Of a stretch of DNA of 64,000 nt, positions 8,097 to 18,800 are shown one piece after another. Source of the stretch: Cyclobacteriaceae bacterium (lineage in GTDB: Bacteria; Bacteroidota; Bacteroidia; Cytophagales; Cyclobacteriaceae); contig CATQIH010000001.1 of assembly GCA_958296015.1 (NCBI GenBank), forward strand, positions 1-64,000, given 5' to 3'. Below the pieces are notes generated by a model. The model was not told the origin of the DNA. It saw only the letters and a list, made by a program, of their open reading frames with translations, and made no database searches. The position numbers and the translations under genes are program-made. How positions within the stretch are numbered: position 1 is the stretch's first letter; each line of letters begins with the position of its first letter.

Positions 8097-9371
8097 TTAC
8101 CGTTTAAATTCATTGTTTACCTTTTGATACCATGCCACGTTTTTCCAGTTGTCCCAATAAGGATGGCTGTAATTCCAGGGAGTAGTGCCCCAAAGTTCAT
8201 ATTCTGAAGAAAGATGCATCCCTTCTTCACACCAATCGTAGAGCCATTGCCATGCCAGGTCCGGATGATCCATATGCCACCAGGGTCCCCAGGCTTCGGT
8301 GGTGACCAATGGGGCACCAACTTCTTCTGACCATGCTTTGCTCCAGGCCAGTCGGTTGCGCATATCCTGTATCAGCATCGGGCGCATTGCCTGCATGGTT
8401 TTGTCAATCCGTTCCTGATACGCACTGTAATTATGTTCGCCTCGGTCCTTTTGCAAATTATAAAAACCGGAGCGGGATATAAACCGCTCACTCTGCGTTA
8501 ACCAAAAGTGCAGCTCCAGCACATCAAATGTTTTAAGATTCATGGCCCGGACTTCATCCCAAAAGCTGGTGAGCGAAAATGTAAACCTAAGTGCCGGGTA
8601 TTTTTGCTGAAAATGCGTGAGAGTACTGTTCATATATGCTCTGACAAACTTCATCTGGGCGGGATTCCATCGTAGTTTCTTAAAATCGTCTTCTATCCGC
8701 CCGGCCGCTTCCATAGCATCCAAAGCTCCTTCTTTGTCCTGCTGTTCTTCTCCCAAACGATTCAGTTCGGGAGCCATTGGGCTGAAGAAAGGAAACTCCT
8801 GATCGAAATCGACGTACACTACATGGCTCAGCAGATCATTTTCTTGTAGTATATCCAATACCTTTTCCCATGCCTTCCAGAAATCTTTGGGATCGGCAAA
8901 GGCTTCTCTGATGTCGGGAAACTCCTGGCAATCTGTTCCCCATGACGAAATGATTACGAATAGACCTTTCTCTTTGGTCATGCGCATAAATTCCAGCAAT
9001 TCGCTTACCACTACATGCTTTCGATCCTGGTCGGTAGGTCCCCAGTTGCGCAGAGAATCACCGGAAATGGTGACCGGCTGGGTATTACTTTGCAACATGT
9101 CAATGATCAGAGGAAAGGCATCTATCCGCACAGTGTTGAATCCTCGTTCTATGAGTTCATCAGTGCTCACATCATAACTCTCGAAAGCCCCTCCAGGATA
9201 ATGCATGAACAGCCACGAATAATCCCACATAGCAATCGTCATCCGGGAGGGAGATAAATGATCCCGCATGGCATAAGCAGATTTAGTCGTTTTGCTTGTC
9301 TGGGATTCACAGCTCTGTAGCAGGCCAAAAATAATCAAGATCAAGGCAATACCTTTCCCACTATTAAGCAT
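8097..9371 (-). CDS. Cellulase-like lipoprotein glycosidase (TIM barrel)
   Basis: The start is set at the ATG at 9371, which gives a lipoprotein signal with lipobox LQSC (Cys21). The upstream alternative at 9401 adds ten residues of no signal character. The 424-residue protein resembles the sugar-binding cellulase-like family (PF12876 type), a clan A barrel. MWDYSWLF starts the domain; YVDFDQEFPF (Glu192) and LVTTEAWGPW (Glu359) are the candidate catalytic acids, and WNYSHPYWDNW lies near the C-terminus. It probably acts in the periplasm or on the surface on oligosaccharides. It is the last gene of the SusC-SusD-lipoprotein series on this strand. The substrate is unknown. Confidence 0.7.
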   Translation of the reverse strand: MLNSGKGIALILIIFGLLQSCESQTSKTTKSAYAMRDHLSPSRMTIAMWDYSWLFMHYPGGAFESYDVSTDELIERGFNTVRIDAFPLIIDMLQSNTQPVTISGDSLRNWGPTDQDRKHVVVSELLEFMRMTKEKGLFVIISSWGTDCQEFPDIREAFADPKDFWKAWEKVLDILQENDLLSHVVYVDFDQEFPFFSPMAPELNRLGEEQQDKEGALDAMEAAGRIEDDFKKLRWNPAQMKFVRAYMNSTLTHFQQKYPALRFTFSLTSFWDEVRAMNLKTFDVLELHFWLTQSERFISRSGFYNLQKDRGEHNYSAYQERIDKTMQAMRPMLIQDMRNRLAWSKAWSEEVGAPLVTTEAWGPWWHMDHPDLAWQWLYDWCEEGMHLSSEYELWGTTPWNYSHPYWDNWKNVAWYQKVNNEFKR

Positions 9372-9563
9372 TGTTTTTTTGTAGGCATGGAGTAAGATCA
9401 CTCTATGAAATTATCTCAAACAAATTATCAAAATTGATGCATCTTACTCCCCCCGGACACTGCAATACAGGCATCAAGAAACAATCATTATCTTTGAATG
9501 CATCCCCGAGCATTTTTTGGAACTGGCTAATCTCTGGTTTGGCGGAACAAAGAAAGTAGCCGA

Positions 9564-10541
9564 CTACTCATTTTTGATCTCTATGATAATCGGCTCTACT
9601 GCTTCGGTAGGGTTGCCCACCAGGTCAGGGGGCAGGTTACTGACTGAAACAGTGACCAGTTCGTTTATTGTTCCGTCAGATTGGAAATCATACGTCCAGG
9701 TTGTACTGTCTGTAGAAGCCATAGCCGCATTTGTTACGTAGGCTGTGGCAAAGCCACCAACAGAAATCTGGACAGGGGTTTCAGGACTGAGCTTTTCGCT
9801 AAAAACGGCAGAAAGCGTCACCACACTGCCACTGTCGTACACCGGGGTGCTGGAGGCAAACAGTCTGCCGGTAGCAGGTGTATTATCTACGGTGTATATA
9901 TCAAAAGTAGCAACAGTATCCATTGCAAGTGAACCATAGTAGGCAGTAGAAACGGCATTGTCTACACTGATTTTTTCTTTACCATCTCCCGCACCGGCGG
10001 TGTAGCTTATCTGGTAAGTTTTTGCATCTACTTTTTCTAAAGCACCCAGGGTGCCGCCGGTTACTCCACCAGGTGAAACCAGTAGTACTTCCGGATCAGT
10101 AGCAAATTCCGCATTAAAATACATGGTCACATTAGCAGTAGCACCCTGCCTCAAGGCCACGATGTCGCTGTCAAGTTTAAGAGAATCCACTACCGGGGCA
10201 ATTGCCTCTACCGTTACTGTTTTCTTTCCATCAAGCCCTCTTGCCTGGATGTTAATATCTCCGCTGCTGCCAGCCTCAAAACTCACGATGATAGAATTGG
10301 TGCCCGCACCATTCATGATAGTTGCGCCGGCAGGTACTGACCAGTTGAAAGTTTCGTCTCCGTAGGCATCCGTATAATAGACCGCCATTTCGCCAGGTAT
10401 TACTTTATCAGGGCCACCAATGACCACACGGTAAGGCACAAAGGCACTATTGTTTTCTTCCTGGCAGGAAACGGCTATGGATAGGGTAATTATGCACAAA
10501 AGAATGGGGGCAAATTTGAACAGTCTGTATTTTTTCATCAT
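9564..10541 (-). CDS. Surface lipoprotein with PKD/Ig-like domains in the SusE/F position
   Basis: The ATG at 10541 gives a signal peptide ending in AVSC (Cys26). The 325-residue protein has a PKD-like repeat (about 35-110; GGPDKVIPGEMAVYYTDAYGDETFNWSVP), then further beta-sandwich repeats with LSAVFSEKLSPETPVQISVGG. No catalytic motif is visible. In Bacteroidetes polysaccharide utilization loci, a non-homologous glycan-binding lipoprotein commonly follows SusD, so a surface binding role is likely but inferred. A strong hairpin terminator sits between SusD and this gene, so it may be expressed at a lower level than SusCD or from its own promoter. Confidence 0.6.
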   Translation of the reverse strand: MMKKYRLFKFAPILLCIITLSIAVSCQEENNSAFVPYRVVIGGPDKVIPGEMAVYYTDAYGDETFNWSVPAGATIMNGAGTNSIIVSFEAGSSGDINIQARGLDGKKTVTVEAIAPVVDSLKLDSDIVALRQGATANVTMYFNAEFATDPEVLLVSPGGVTGGTLGALEKVDAKTYQISYTAGAGDGKEKISVDNAVSTAYYGSLAMDTVATFDIYTVDNTPATGRLFASSTPVYDSGSVVTLSAVFSEKLSPETPVQISVGGFATAYVTNAAMASTDSTTWTYDFQSDGTINELVTVSVSNLPPDLVGNPTEAVEPIIIEIKNE

Positions 10542-10576
10542 TTTATGATAGATAGAATTAAACATTGGTTAAAATG

Positions 10577-10607
10577 AAAAACTGTCTCAAAAGAAGAGAC
10601 AGTTTTT
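10577..10607. terminator. Bidirectional hairpin terminator or attenuator after SusD
   Basis: A perfect 12-bp stem AAAAACTGTCTC (10577-10588) and GAGACAGTTTTT (10596-10607) with a 7-base loop. On the minus strand it is followed by T-rich sequence. It lies between the SusD stop and the next lipoprotein gene in the same direction and may reduce read-through. Confidence 0.8.
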
Positions 10608-10625
10608 ACGGTTCATTCGGTTAGT

Positions 10626-12128
10626 TTAGTACCCGGGATTCTGATCGGCCTGAGTCAGGTCGGGGTTGTTATCTATTTCCTGCTGAGGAATGGGCAACAG
10701 ATTGTAGCGAGGAGTAATTTCAACATCAGCTGCAATAGGATTAACAGTTAGCTTACTATTATTCAACCAGCGTCGCACATCGCGGTAGCGAAGCTGTTCA
10801 CTGGCCAATTCCACCTGCCGCTCATGCACCAGAGCAGCAAATACTGCGTTGGCACTGGTGGCAGCAACAGGAGGCAGATTTACTGACGGGCGGGCACGTA
10901 CCTGGTTGATGTAGGCTGCCGCCTGGGCAACGTTGCCTGCTTCCAGTTCTACTTCCGCCATCATCAGCAACACATCGGCATAGCGAATGACGCGCATGTT
11001 GATGCCTGACCATAGGTTCTCAATATCCTTCTTATACAGGTTGGTATACTTGTACCAGTGCTGCGTGCGGGAAGTAGTGCCTTGTTTGATAGAGGCTGCG
11101 GTAAACTCCAGTGCATCATTATCATACATTTCGCCATACTCCAGGAAGTTATCATCATAACGGGAATCACCGGCTTCGTAGGCGGCCAGAAGCTCAGGCG
11201 AAGGAACTGTGTTGTGCCAGTCTACCGGAGAATACTCCTGCCCCCGGATGGTTACTTCCTTGAGTCCGTTACCGTCACCACTCCAGCCGTCACTATTACC
11301 TGCGGAACTGGAGAATTGTACCTCGAAGAGCGATTCTTTATTGAGTTCATTCTCCTCCCGTTGGTTATCTGCATACGTATCCACCAGGGCATATTGCTTG
11401 GTATCAATAATTTCTTGTAGTGGTTGCCGTGCTTCTTCGTACCTGCCCTGAAACAGCAAAACACGGGCTTTCATGGCTTTGGCCGCTGCTGCCGTTGCCC
11501 TCCCCGTGAGGTCGTCAGCACTGGTAGGAGGCAGGAAGGTGATGGCAGAATCCAGGTCGGCGTAGATCTGGTTGTAGATCACATCGATAGATTCTGCCTT
11601 GGGTGAGCCTTCCACCGTATTGAGTGGCCGAGTAATATAGGGTACGTTCCCCCAGAGGGAAACCAACTCGAAGTACATCCAACCACGAAAGAAACGCGCC
11701 TCGGCAGTGAGTTTATCTACCAGGTCTTTTTCCAGATCACCACCTTCTACTTTGGTGGGCAGTACGTTGATCGCCAGGTTGCTGTAGTTGATCACGCGGT
11801 AGATTCCTCTCCACACACTATTGACTAATTCATTGGAAGCATCAAACTTGTAATTCAGGATGATGGCGCGGCGTGCTTCCAGAATAGCCCCACCACTCAT
11901 CATCTCGTCGGAAAGTAAATCCAAGAGCCACCAATATTCCCGGCCATACAGGTCGTTGGCCTGCAAAGCGGCGTAGATAGCCACTACAGACTGTTCAGCC
12001 TCGGCAGGACTGGTAAAAGAGTTGCCCACACTGGCAGCCGTTGGGTTGCCTTCCGTGAGAAAATCATCGTTGCAACTCAGCGTTAAGAACAGCCCGGCTA
12101 TGGAAAGCATTGCTATTTTCTTTTTCAT
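10626..12128 (-). CDS. SusD/RagB family nutrient-binding outer-membrane lipoprotein
   Basis: The 500-residue protein has a lipoprotein signal (MKKKIAMLSIAGLFLTLSC, Cys19). The SusD fold follows: N-terminal EAEQSVVAIYAALQ, TPR-like helices (LTAEARFFRGWMYFELVSLWGNVPYI), and the C-terminal signature YADVLLMMAEVELEAG ... INQVRARP ... ERQVELASEQLRYRDVRRW, ending in LPIPQQEIDNNPDLTQ(A)DQNPGY. SusD caps its SusC partner and binds glycan fragments at the surface. It lies 100 bp after SusC. The length (about 500) is ordinary. Confidence 0.95.
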   Translation of the reverse strand: MKKKIAMLSIAGLFLTLSCNDDFLTEGNPTAASVGNSFTSPAEAEQSVVAIYAALQANDLYGREYWWLLDLLSDEMMSGGAILEARRAIILNYKFDASNELVNSVWRGIYRVINYSNLAINVLPTKVEGGDLEKDLVDKLTAEARFFRGWMYFELVSLWGNVPYITRPLNTVEGSPKAESIDVIYNQIYADLDSAITFLPPTSADDLTGRATAAAAKAMKARVLLFQGRYEEARQPLQEIIDTKQYALVDTYADNQREENELNKESLFEVQFSSSAGNSDGWSGDGNGLKEVTIRGQEYSPVDWHNTVPSPELLAAYEAGDSRYDDNFLEYGEMYDNDALEFTAASIKQGTTSRTQHWYKYTNLYKKDIENLWSGINMRVIRYADVLLMMAEVELEAGNVAQAAAYINQVRARPSVNLPPVAATSANAVFAALVHERQVELASEQLRYRDVRRWLNNSKLTVNPIAADVEITPRYNLLPIPQQEIDNNPDLTQADQNPGY

Positions 12129-12228
12129 TTTTATGGGTATATTAAGTTGAGTAAAATAAAGAAGCGCAAAGGTAGAGTTAGCCGTGAGTGACTGATCTGA
12201 TCTACCTGTTGCTGCTCATTGGCGTATA

Positions 12229-15200
12229 TTAAAATTCAATTTGTAGACCTCCGATAAAGCTTCGCATCTGCGGCACGTTGGCATCGTCTATACCAGCTCT
12301 GAACAACGCATTCTGGACACTGGAAGTATTATCACCGGCACGGCCCTGTACTTCCGGATCCAAGCCTGTATATTTAGTGAAAGTAAACAGGTTTGAACTG
12401 GTGAAGTAGATACGGACTTTGGATAAAGTACCGTTGGCAAAAGAGGACAGTAATGACTCGGGTAGCGAGTAGCCCAAAGACAAAAACTTTATACGCAGGA
12501 ACGAACCGTCCTCGATAAACCGGTCGGAGATACGGGCGTTGCGGTTGGGGTCTGATACTACAGCGCGTGGAATATCAGTATCTGTATTCTCCGGTGTCCA
12601 GGCATCCAGCACCTGTGTACCCATGTTGAACAGGCGGGTCATTCCTTCAGTGTAGAAGCGGTTGGCGTTCAAGATTTCATTGCCTTGTGCGCCTTGTAGC
12701 GTCACCGACAAATCAATCCCTTTGTAATCCACCGTACCCACCAGTCCGTAGTTGATCGGCGGCAGGTAATGTCCGATGTTGGTACGGTCTTCGGCATTGA
12801 TGGTACCGTCGTTGTTCAGGTCTTTAAAACGGATGTCTCCGGGTTGAGCACTAGCCTGATATTTGGCATTCGGGTCGTCACTGATCGTTTTAGCCGCTTC
12901 ATTGTCGACATCTATCTCAGCCTGATTCTGGTAAATGTGGTCTACTTTATACCCATAGAAGAACCCTACTGGCTCTCCAATGCGGGCAAAGGTAGCAGGC
13001 TCACCGGTATTTTGGAAAGTAGGGCCTGCTATGGTGGCAGTTTCGTTAAAGCCAAGGGCCTTTACCTTGTTGTTGACATACCCAAAATTGCCTTGTACGG
13101 ACCAGCGAACGTTGCCGGTTCTCTCAAAGTAGCCAGCACCGATTTCAAACCCTTTATTTTCAATATCTCCTATATTGGCCAGAGGCGAGTTATCAATGCC
13201 TGAAGATGAGGCCAGTGGCACGTTCACTACCAAGTCGTTGACCCGGTTGTTGAAGTATTCCAGTACCAGCGATACCTTTCCATCCAGCATTTCTGCATCC
13301 AATCCTACATTGATCTTACGTACCTCTTCCCAGGAGATATTGCGGTTGAATAGCTTATTGACCGTCAGCCCTGAGCTTACCTGGTTGTTGTAAGCGTAGT
13401 TGATGTTGCTGAAAACCGTAGGGTCCCAGGCATAGGCATCGATGGAAGTGTTTCCATTGACTCCCCAGCTACCCCGTAGCTTCAGGTCAGAGAATATGTT
13501 GGTCAGACCACTCATGAACGGCTCGTCAATGGGCCGCCAGGCTGCTGACACCGCAGGAAAGATACCAACGTTTACATCCGGGCCAAACTGGGAAGCCTGG
13601 TCACGACGTAGTGATAAAGTGATCAGGTATTTACTTTTATAGTCGTAGTTCAGACGGCCAAAGTAAGAAATGATGCCGGTTTTAGACAAGGTTGATTCAC
13701 CAAACTGGTACTTGGGCAATGAGTTATTGATATTCCTTACATTCTCGTTGTTGAGAGAATCTGATCTGGCTTGAACTCGCTCGTAGTTAAAAGTCTGCTT
13801 TTCATAGCCTACCACTAAGTCCAGGTTGTGATCGCCAAATGACTTCACGTAATTCAACTGGTTGGTGAGAATAGGGGAAACGTTCTGTACTCTGGTTTTC
13901 GACAAAGTAGGAAAGAAGTTAACATTATAATTCACCTGACCCGCGTTGAAAGTAGGCACAAAGTTTTGCTGGTCTTGGTTTCGGTAGTCAATCCCCGCCT
14001 GAAAACGATAAGAAAATCCTTTGAAGAATTCGTATTCGGCGAAAGCAGTACCGAACAGGTTCCAGCTAACTTCTTCATCCTCGGTCAGTTCGTTGTAGAG
14101 TATTGGCTGATAGGGGTCGGAACCTTCGGCTCCATCCGGCCCGCGAAACCCGCCCTTGCGGCCTTCGGAGTACTGCTCCTGGTAGCGTACCGGAATGTAG
14201 GGCATCATCTGTATGGCTTCCCGGATACTGTTCCGGTTTTCTCCGTTTTGAACAATGCGCGCAGCAATCAGCGATTGTCCGATCTTCAGGCGATTCAAAT
14301 TGGCCGATGTGTTAATATTGAAAGAAGCTCTTTTGAAATACGTATTGATCACCGATCCATCCTGGCTAAAGTAACCTCCACCCAAGTTATACTTAAAGGT
14401 TTCGTTTCCACCCGAAGTACGCAGATAATAATCCTGGATAGGGCCGCCCTGTAAAAGCTCTTTCAGCCAGTCAGTGTCTACTCCGGTAAACTCTTCTCCT
14501 AAATTTACAAGGCGAGCAGGAGGATCAGGAGCGGTATAGTCGCGACCAAAACCCAGGTATTGCTGCGTATTGAGCAGGTCTATTTTGCGCGGCACATCCT
14601 GTACGCCGTAGTAGCTCTGAAAAGAAAACTTGGGAGGACCGACCTCTCCTTGCTTGGTGGTGACGATGATCACGCCATTACCGGCGCGGGAACCGTAGAT
14701 GGCACTACTGGCGGCATCCTTTAATACGCTGATGCTACCGATGTTATTCGGATGCACGTCCCGCAGCCTTCCCTGCCCTACCGGCACCCCATCAATAACC
14801 ACGAGCGGATCGGAATTTCGGGTAGAGCCTATCCCGCGGATACGGATGTTGCCCACACGGCCAGGGTCGCCCGATCCTGCGATGTTGACCCCAGGCACTC
14901 TCCCTTGCAAAGCTTGCTCAGGGGTGGCCACCGGCAGGTCTGCAATCTCCTCACCGCTTACGCTGGAGATAGCCGAGCTTACCTTGGCACGCTCCTGATT
15001 ACCATAGCCTACCACCACCACCTCACTGAGCGATTTGATATCAGGCACTAAGAGCATATCGATGGTAGACTGGTTGCCGACGGTTGCGTCTTCGGTGGTG
15101 TAGCCTACTGCGGAGAAGACCAGCACGGCATCATCACTGGCTACCTCGATGCGGTAGTTTCCCTCAACGTCGGTGACGGTACCTGTCTGGGTGCCTTTTA

Positions 15201-15345
15201 CCAAAATGTTGACACCAGGCAGTGCCCCCTCCTCATCGGAGGTGACCGTACCAGTCACAGTGCGGTTTTGCGCCTGTACGTTGTAAACAAGTAAAAAAAG
15301 AAAAACCAGTGACAGCCAATGTCGAGTGTGTATAATGTTTTTCAT
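12229..15345 (-). CDS. SusC/RagA family TonB-dependent outer-membrane transporter
   Basis: The 1038-residue protein has a signal peptide (about 1-25). A carboxypeptidase-like regulatory domain follows (about 29-110, VTGTVTSDEEGALPGVNILVKG), then the SusC signature LSEVVVVGYGNQERAKVSSAISSV. The plug domain (about 120-230) contains RGIGSTRNSDPLVVIDGVP and SAIYGSRAGNGVIIVTTKQG, and the rest is the 22-strand barrel ending in an aromatic residue (IEF). It imports oligosaccharides using TonB energy. SusD follows directly. The 500-bp upstream region holds a palindromic element at 15678-15777 but no clear TAnnTTTG site. Confidence 0.96.
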   Translation of the reverse strand: MKNIIHTRHWLSLVFLFLLVYNVQAQNRTVTGTVTSDEEGALPGVNILVKGTQTGTVTDVEGNYRIEVASDDAVLVFSAVGYTTEDATVGNQSTIDMLLVPDIKSLSEVVVVGYGNQERAKVSSAISSVSGEEIADLPVATPEQALQGRVPGVNIAGSGDPGRVGNIRIRGIGSTRNSDPLVVIDGVPVGQGRLRDVHPNNIGSISVLKDAASSAIYGSRAGNGVIIVTTKQGEVGPPKFSFQSYYGVQDVPRKIDLLNTQQYLGFGRDYTAPDPPARLVNLGEEFTGVDTDWLKELLQGGPIQDYYLRTSGGNETFKYNLGGGYFSQDGSVINTYFKRASFNINTSANLNRLKIGQSLIAARIVQNGENRNSIREAIQMMPYIPVRYQEQYSEGRKGGFRGPDGAEGSDPYQPILYNELTEDEEVSWNLFGTAFAEYEFFKGFSYRFQAGIDYRNQDQQNFVPTFNAGQVNYNVNFFPTLSKTRVQNVSPILTNQLNYVKSFGDHNLDLVVGYEKQTFNYERVQARSDSLNNENVRNINNSLPKYQFGESTLSKTGIISYFGRLNYDYKSKYLITLSLRRDQASQFGPDVNVGIFPAVSAAWRPIDEPFMSGLTNIFSDLKLRGSWGVNGNTSIDAYAWDPTVFSNINYAYNNQVSSGLTVNKLFNRNISWEEVRKINVGLDAEMLDGKVSLVLEYFNNRVNDLVVNVPLASSSGIDNSPLANIGDIENKGFEIGAGYFERTGNVRWSVQGNFGYVNNKVKALGFNETATIAGPTFQNTGEPATFARIGEPVGFFYGYKVDHIYQNQAEIDVDNEAAKTISDDPNAKYQASAQPGDIRFKDLNNDGTINAEDRTNIGHYLPPINYGLVGTVDYKGIDLSVTLQGAQGNEILNANRFYTEGMTRLFNMGTQVLDAWTPENTDTDIPRAVVSDPNRNARISDRFIEDGSFLRIKFLSLGYSLPESLLSSFANGTLSKVRIYFTSSNLFTFTKYTGLDPEVQGRAGDNTSSVQNALFRAGIDDANVPQMRSFIGGLQIEF

Positions 15346-15851
15346 AGGTTAACTGAAATTTGTTGGATAATTTATCTATAAAATATCTCTGGTAGAAAAA
15401 GCCTTATCGTAATTGTTACGGTAATACGAATAGTAAAATTATCAATTAATTTCAGATTACAATGCTTCAGCCGAAAAACATTTGAATTTATAAAAATATT
15501 ATAATGTAAAGTTATTTTAGTTATAACAGGTAGCAATATAATTTTATGTTATTGAATGACAATTTGTATTGTTTTTTGCAAAATCAAAACATCCGGGGCT
15601 TGTATTTCAAAAAAAACGAAAAACATTGTCAGTTTATGATTTCATATTGCTGAACTTATTAATTTAAGTCGCAGTCCATACTACGGTACATTTGGCTTAG
15701 AGTGGGCTGTGAGGACACAGCCCACGGCCTTCGCGCCTCGGTTTGTGTCTCCACAAACCGAAACTGTACCGTAGTATAGTCGCAGCCCTATGAGGCTCCG
15801 GAATTTACCTATCTCAGGCATCACCTTACTCCTTCAAAAAAACACTATACA
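15346..15851. other. AT-rich upstream region of SusC
   Basis: About 500 non-coding bases between the frameshifted FG-GAP gene and SusC, both on the minus strand. The SusC-proximal 300 bp are very AT-rich and probably hold the SusC promoter, but I find no good TAnnTTTG match. The distal part holds the palindromic element at 15678-15777. Confidence 0.55.
15667..15788. repeat. Two-hairpin palindromic element flanked by 11-bp near-identical direct repeats
   Basis: The outer arms ATACTACGGTACA (15678-15690) and TGTACCGTAGTAT (15765-15777) form a perfect 13-bp inverted repeat. Inside are two perfect hairpins: GTGGGCTGTG/CACAGCCCAC (15702-15711 with 15716-15725, loop AGGA) and CGGTTTGTG/CACAAACCG (15739-15747 with 15752-15760, loop TCTC). 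The 100-bp core is flanked by AGTCGCAGTCC (15667-15677) and AGTCGCAGCCC (15778-15788), differing at one base, as a target-site duplication would. The layout fits a small non-autonomous mobile element or a cloverleaf-like RNA or DNA structure. No coding frame is present. Confidence 0.8.
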
Positions 15852-18800
15852 TTATTTTTCTGCTATCTTCTGTATGCTCAGGGTTTTGGTCTTGGCAAAT
15901 ATCCGCAGGCTATCGTTATTGTTAGCCACCACCCATAATGGCGTTCCGTTCCGCTTGATCTTCATCAAGTCTTTGGCATCCGTATCCACATAAAAGCCAC
16001 TCTGTTGCATAGTGAGTGGTGAGAAGTGGCCGGTACCATCCCCCAGCAACACCTGCCCTATGAAGGCATCGTACCAACCCTGCTGCACTTCGGTAGCGTA
16101 GCTGTTACCTACCATCAACAGGTCAGGATGGCCGTCCTCGTTCAGGTCGTCGGTCGTCATGGCGTAGACGGGGGCCGTCTGTGTGATGATGGGCATATCT
16201 CGAATTGTGAAGGTGCCGTCGCCCTGGTTTTCCAGATAGCTGGTAGTAAAGCGTTCGGCCCGGAGTACGTGCTCGCCCTGCCGTTCTTCGGGTGTAAACA
16301 GTTGATCAAATGGCGTGGAAGCATATGCTTCGTAGCTTTGAAAACGGTGTCGCATCAGCAGCATCTGGTCATTGAGGGCATCGCGGTAGGCTGCCGAATA
16401 TTCTGTGCCCATAATATAATAGGTAAGAATAGGATCTATGCGACCGTCTTTGTCGTAGTCTTTGGTATAAAGGCTGACGGGTTCGGTAGGAGAAGCTTTA
16501 TATTTAGAATTAAGTCCCAGGTTACCCACCACATAGTCAGGATCTCCATCCTGATCAAAATCACCGGCAACGAGCGAATTCCACCAACCGGAAGTGTGGG
16601 CCAGCTTCGTCTTCTCCGTAACGTTGGTAAACTGGCCGTCCTGCTGGCGCAGAAATGTAATAGGCATCCATTCACCTACCACCAGCAAATCCAGTTGTCC
16701 GTCCTGGTCAAAGTCGGTCCACAGGGCATCGGTTACCATACCTATATCTGTCAGAGAGGGAGCCACTGCCGGTGTCACATCCACAAAACGCCCTTCGTCG
16801 TTGCGCAATACATAGCTGGAAGTGGGCAACGGGTAATGCTTGGACCTGAGCCGCCCTCCCACGAACAAATCCAGATCGCCGTCCTGGTCGTAATCAGCAG
16901 CACGCACGCAGGAGCCACTCACGGTGATAGTAGGAATGGCAGTGGTGTCTTCAGCGAAGTTCCCATGACCATTATTACGGTAAAAACGGTCACGGTAGCC
17001 AGGATGATCGAGCGAGTACTCATTACCACCACTGACCACATACAGGTCCTGGTCGCCATCGCCATCAGCATCAAACAAGACCGCCCCCATGTCTTCCTGA
17101 AGCGAATCACCCGGTAGTAGCTGTGCGGCAAAATGTCCGTCAGAATGCTGCACGAAGAAGCGGCCTGACTGGTCTTTGGCTCCGCCCACGTAGAAATCAT
17201 CCCTGCCATCACCGTTGATATCTCCTGGTGCCATCTTGGGCCCATCCTGCGAGTAGCGTCGGGGCAGCAATGGCTCATATTTAAAATCCACAAAATCCTT
17301 TTCCCGGTGTTGATAATCCAGACCCAGCGAGGCTAACATGTTCGTCAACAGGGGCGTATGCACAGTGTCTGGTAATATGCTGGTGTCTGTGGCTTCCTCA
17401 TAGCGCACGGTAAGCACCTGGTTGGCCGGTACGTTTTGCAGCAGTTGGTAGTGCCCGTCGGGCCAGGTCACTTCCAGGGAGTCTACGGATGCGTAGGTGC
17501 CCAGCCCGAAGTGAATAGTATTTTCCACGGTAGACTGATAGCCCCGGTAGGGTGATTGGTCATAGTACTGCTGCTTTCCGTCGTACTTCAGGCGGACGAC
17601 GGTCTGCAAGCCTGTGGCATTGGCGGGCGGCCCTACCAGGCGGATGCGCAGGAAGTGATTATCTGCTGTTTTTTTGAGCGTATTTTCGTAGACAAAAGCC
17701 TCCTCGTTGATATTGTTCATCACCAAATCCAGATCGCCATCCCGGTCCAGGTCGGCGAAGGCTGTTCCGTTGGAAAAAGAGGGCGCATCCATACCCCACG
17801 GGGCTGAGACATCCTTAAAGGTGAGGTCTCCTTTATTTTTAAAGACGTAGTTGTGTACTTTGGCTTCCTTGAGTAGCGCGGCCAGCTTACCGGCTCTTTC
17901 CTGCTTGGTTTCGTTGGCACCGAACTGCGTGGAGGAAGATAAGTAGCTCACATAGTCCAGGTCGGTCACGTCTTTGGCATAGCCATTGGTAACAAGCAGG
18001 TCGCGGTAGCCGTCGTTGTCGAAATCAGCAAACAGGGCACTCCAACTCCAGTCGGTCTGATACACCCCGGCCAGCTGCCGATTTCGCTGAATGAGGGTTC
18101 TCCCTGGGGAGTCAGCCCGTTGTTGAGTTGCAGGGTGTTGCGCACATACTGGGGCGTATACTGATAGCTCAGGTTCAGTTTGAAGCGTTCGTCGTTGGCT
18201 TTGCCAAACATCATCTTTTGCCGAAAATTATCCTCCGGCATCATATCCAGTACCATGATATCGGGCAGCCATCATTGTTGAAATCAGCGATATCAGTGCC
18301 CATCCCGTTGTGGGTTTGGTGCTTGAGATACCGGGCCGCTTTTTCGGTGAAGGTGCCATCGCCATTGTTGATCCACAACAGGTCGTTGGTGATAAAATCG
18401 TTGGCGGCATACACATCAGGCCAGCCGTCCTGGTCAATATCGTTGACGGCAATACCCAGTCCGTAGCCTTCTGTGAGAATCCCCGCCTGCCGGGTGACAT
18501 CAGTGAAAGTTATCTTTCTATCCTCTGGTATGCCGCTCCCGTTTGAAGCCGACAGAGGCGTATCATTCCGATAGAGCTTATCATTGCTGATGCCCTCACC
18601 ATGAGTTTTCCTGGGGCGGGCAATATTCTGACTAAAAGATTCTTTCCCATTAGTGAGCAGATACATATCCAGGTCACCATCCAGGTCATAGTCCAGGAAG
18701 GCCGCCTGCACAGAGTAGCCGGCATCTGCCAGGCCGTAGGCTTCTGCCTGATCAATAAAAGTGACGGCACCGCGGGGGGGTAGCGGCACCTTGATTGATG

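Noticed and set aside
13966-14454. A 162-codon plus-strand frame inside the first SusC gene
   Set aside because: It is antisense to clear SusC barrel sequence and lacks any family features; it is a shadow of the real gene, like the other long opposite-strand frames in the SusC, SusD and sulfatase genes.
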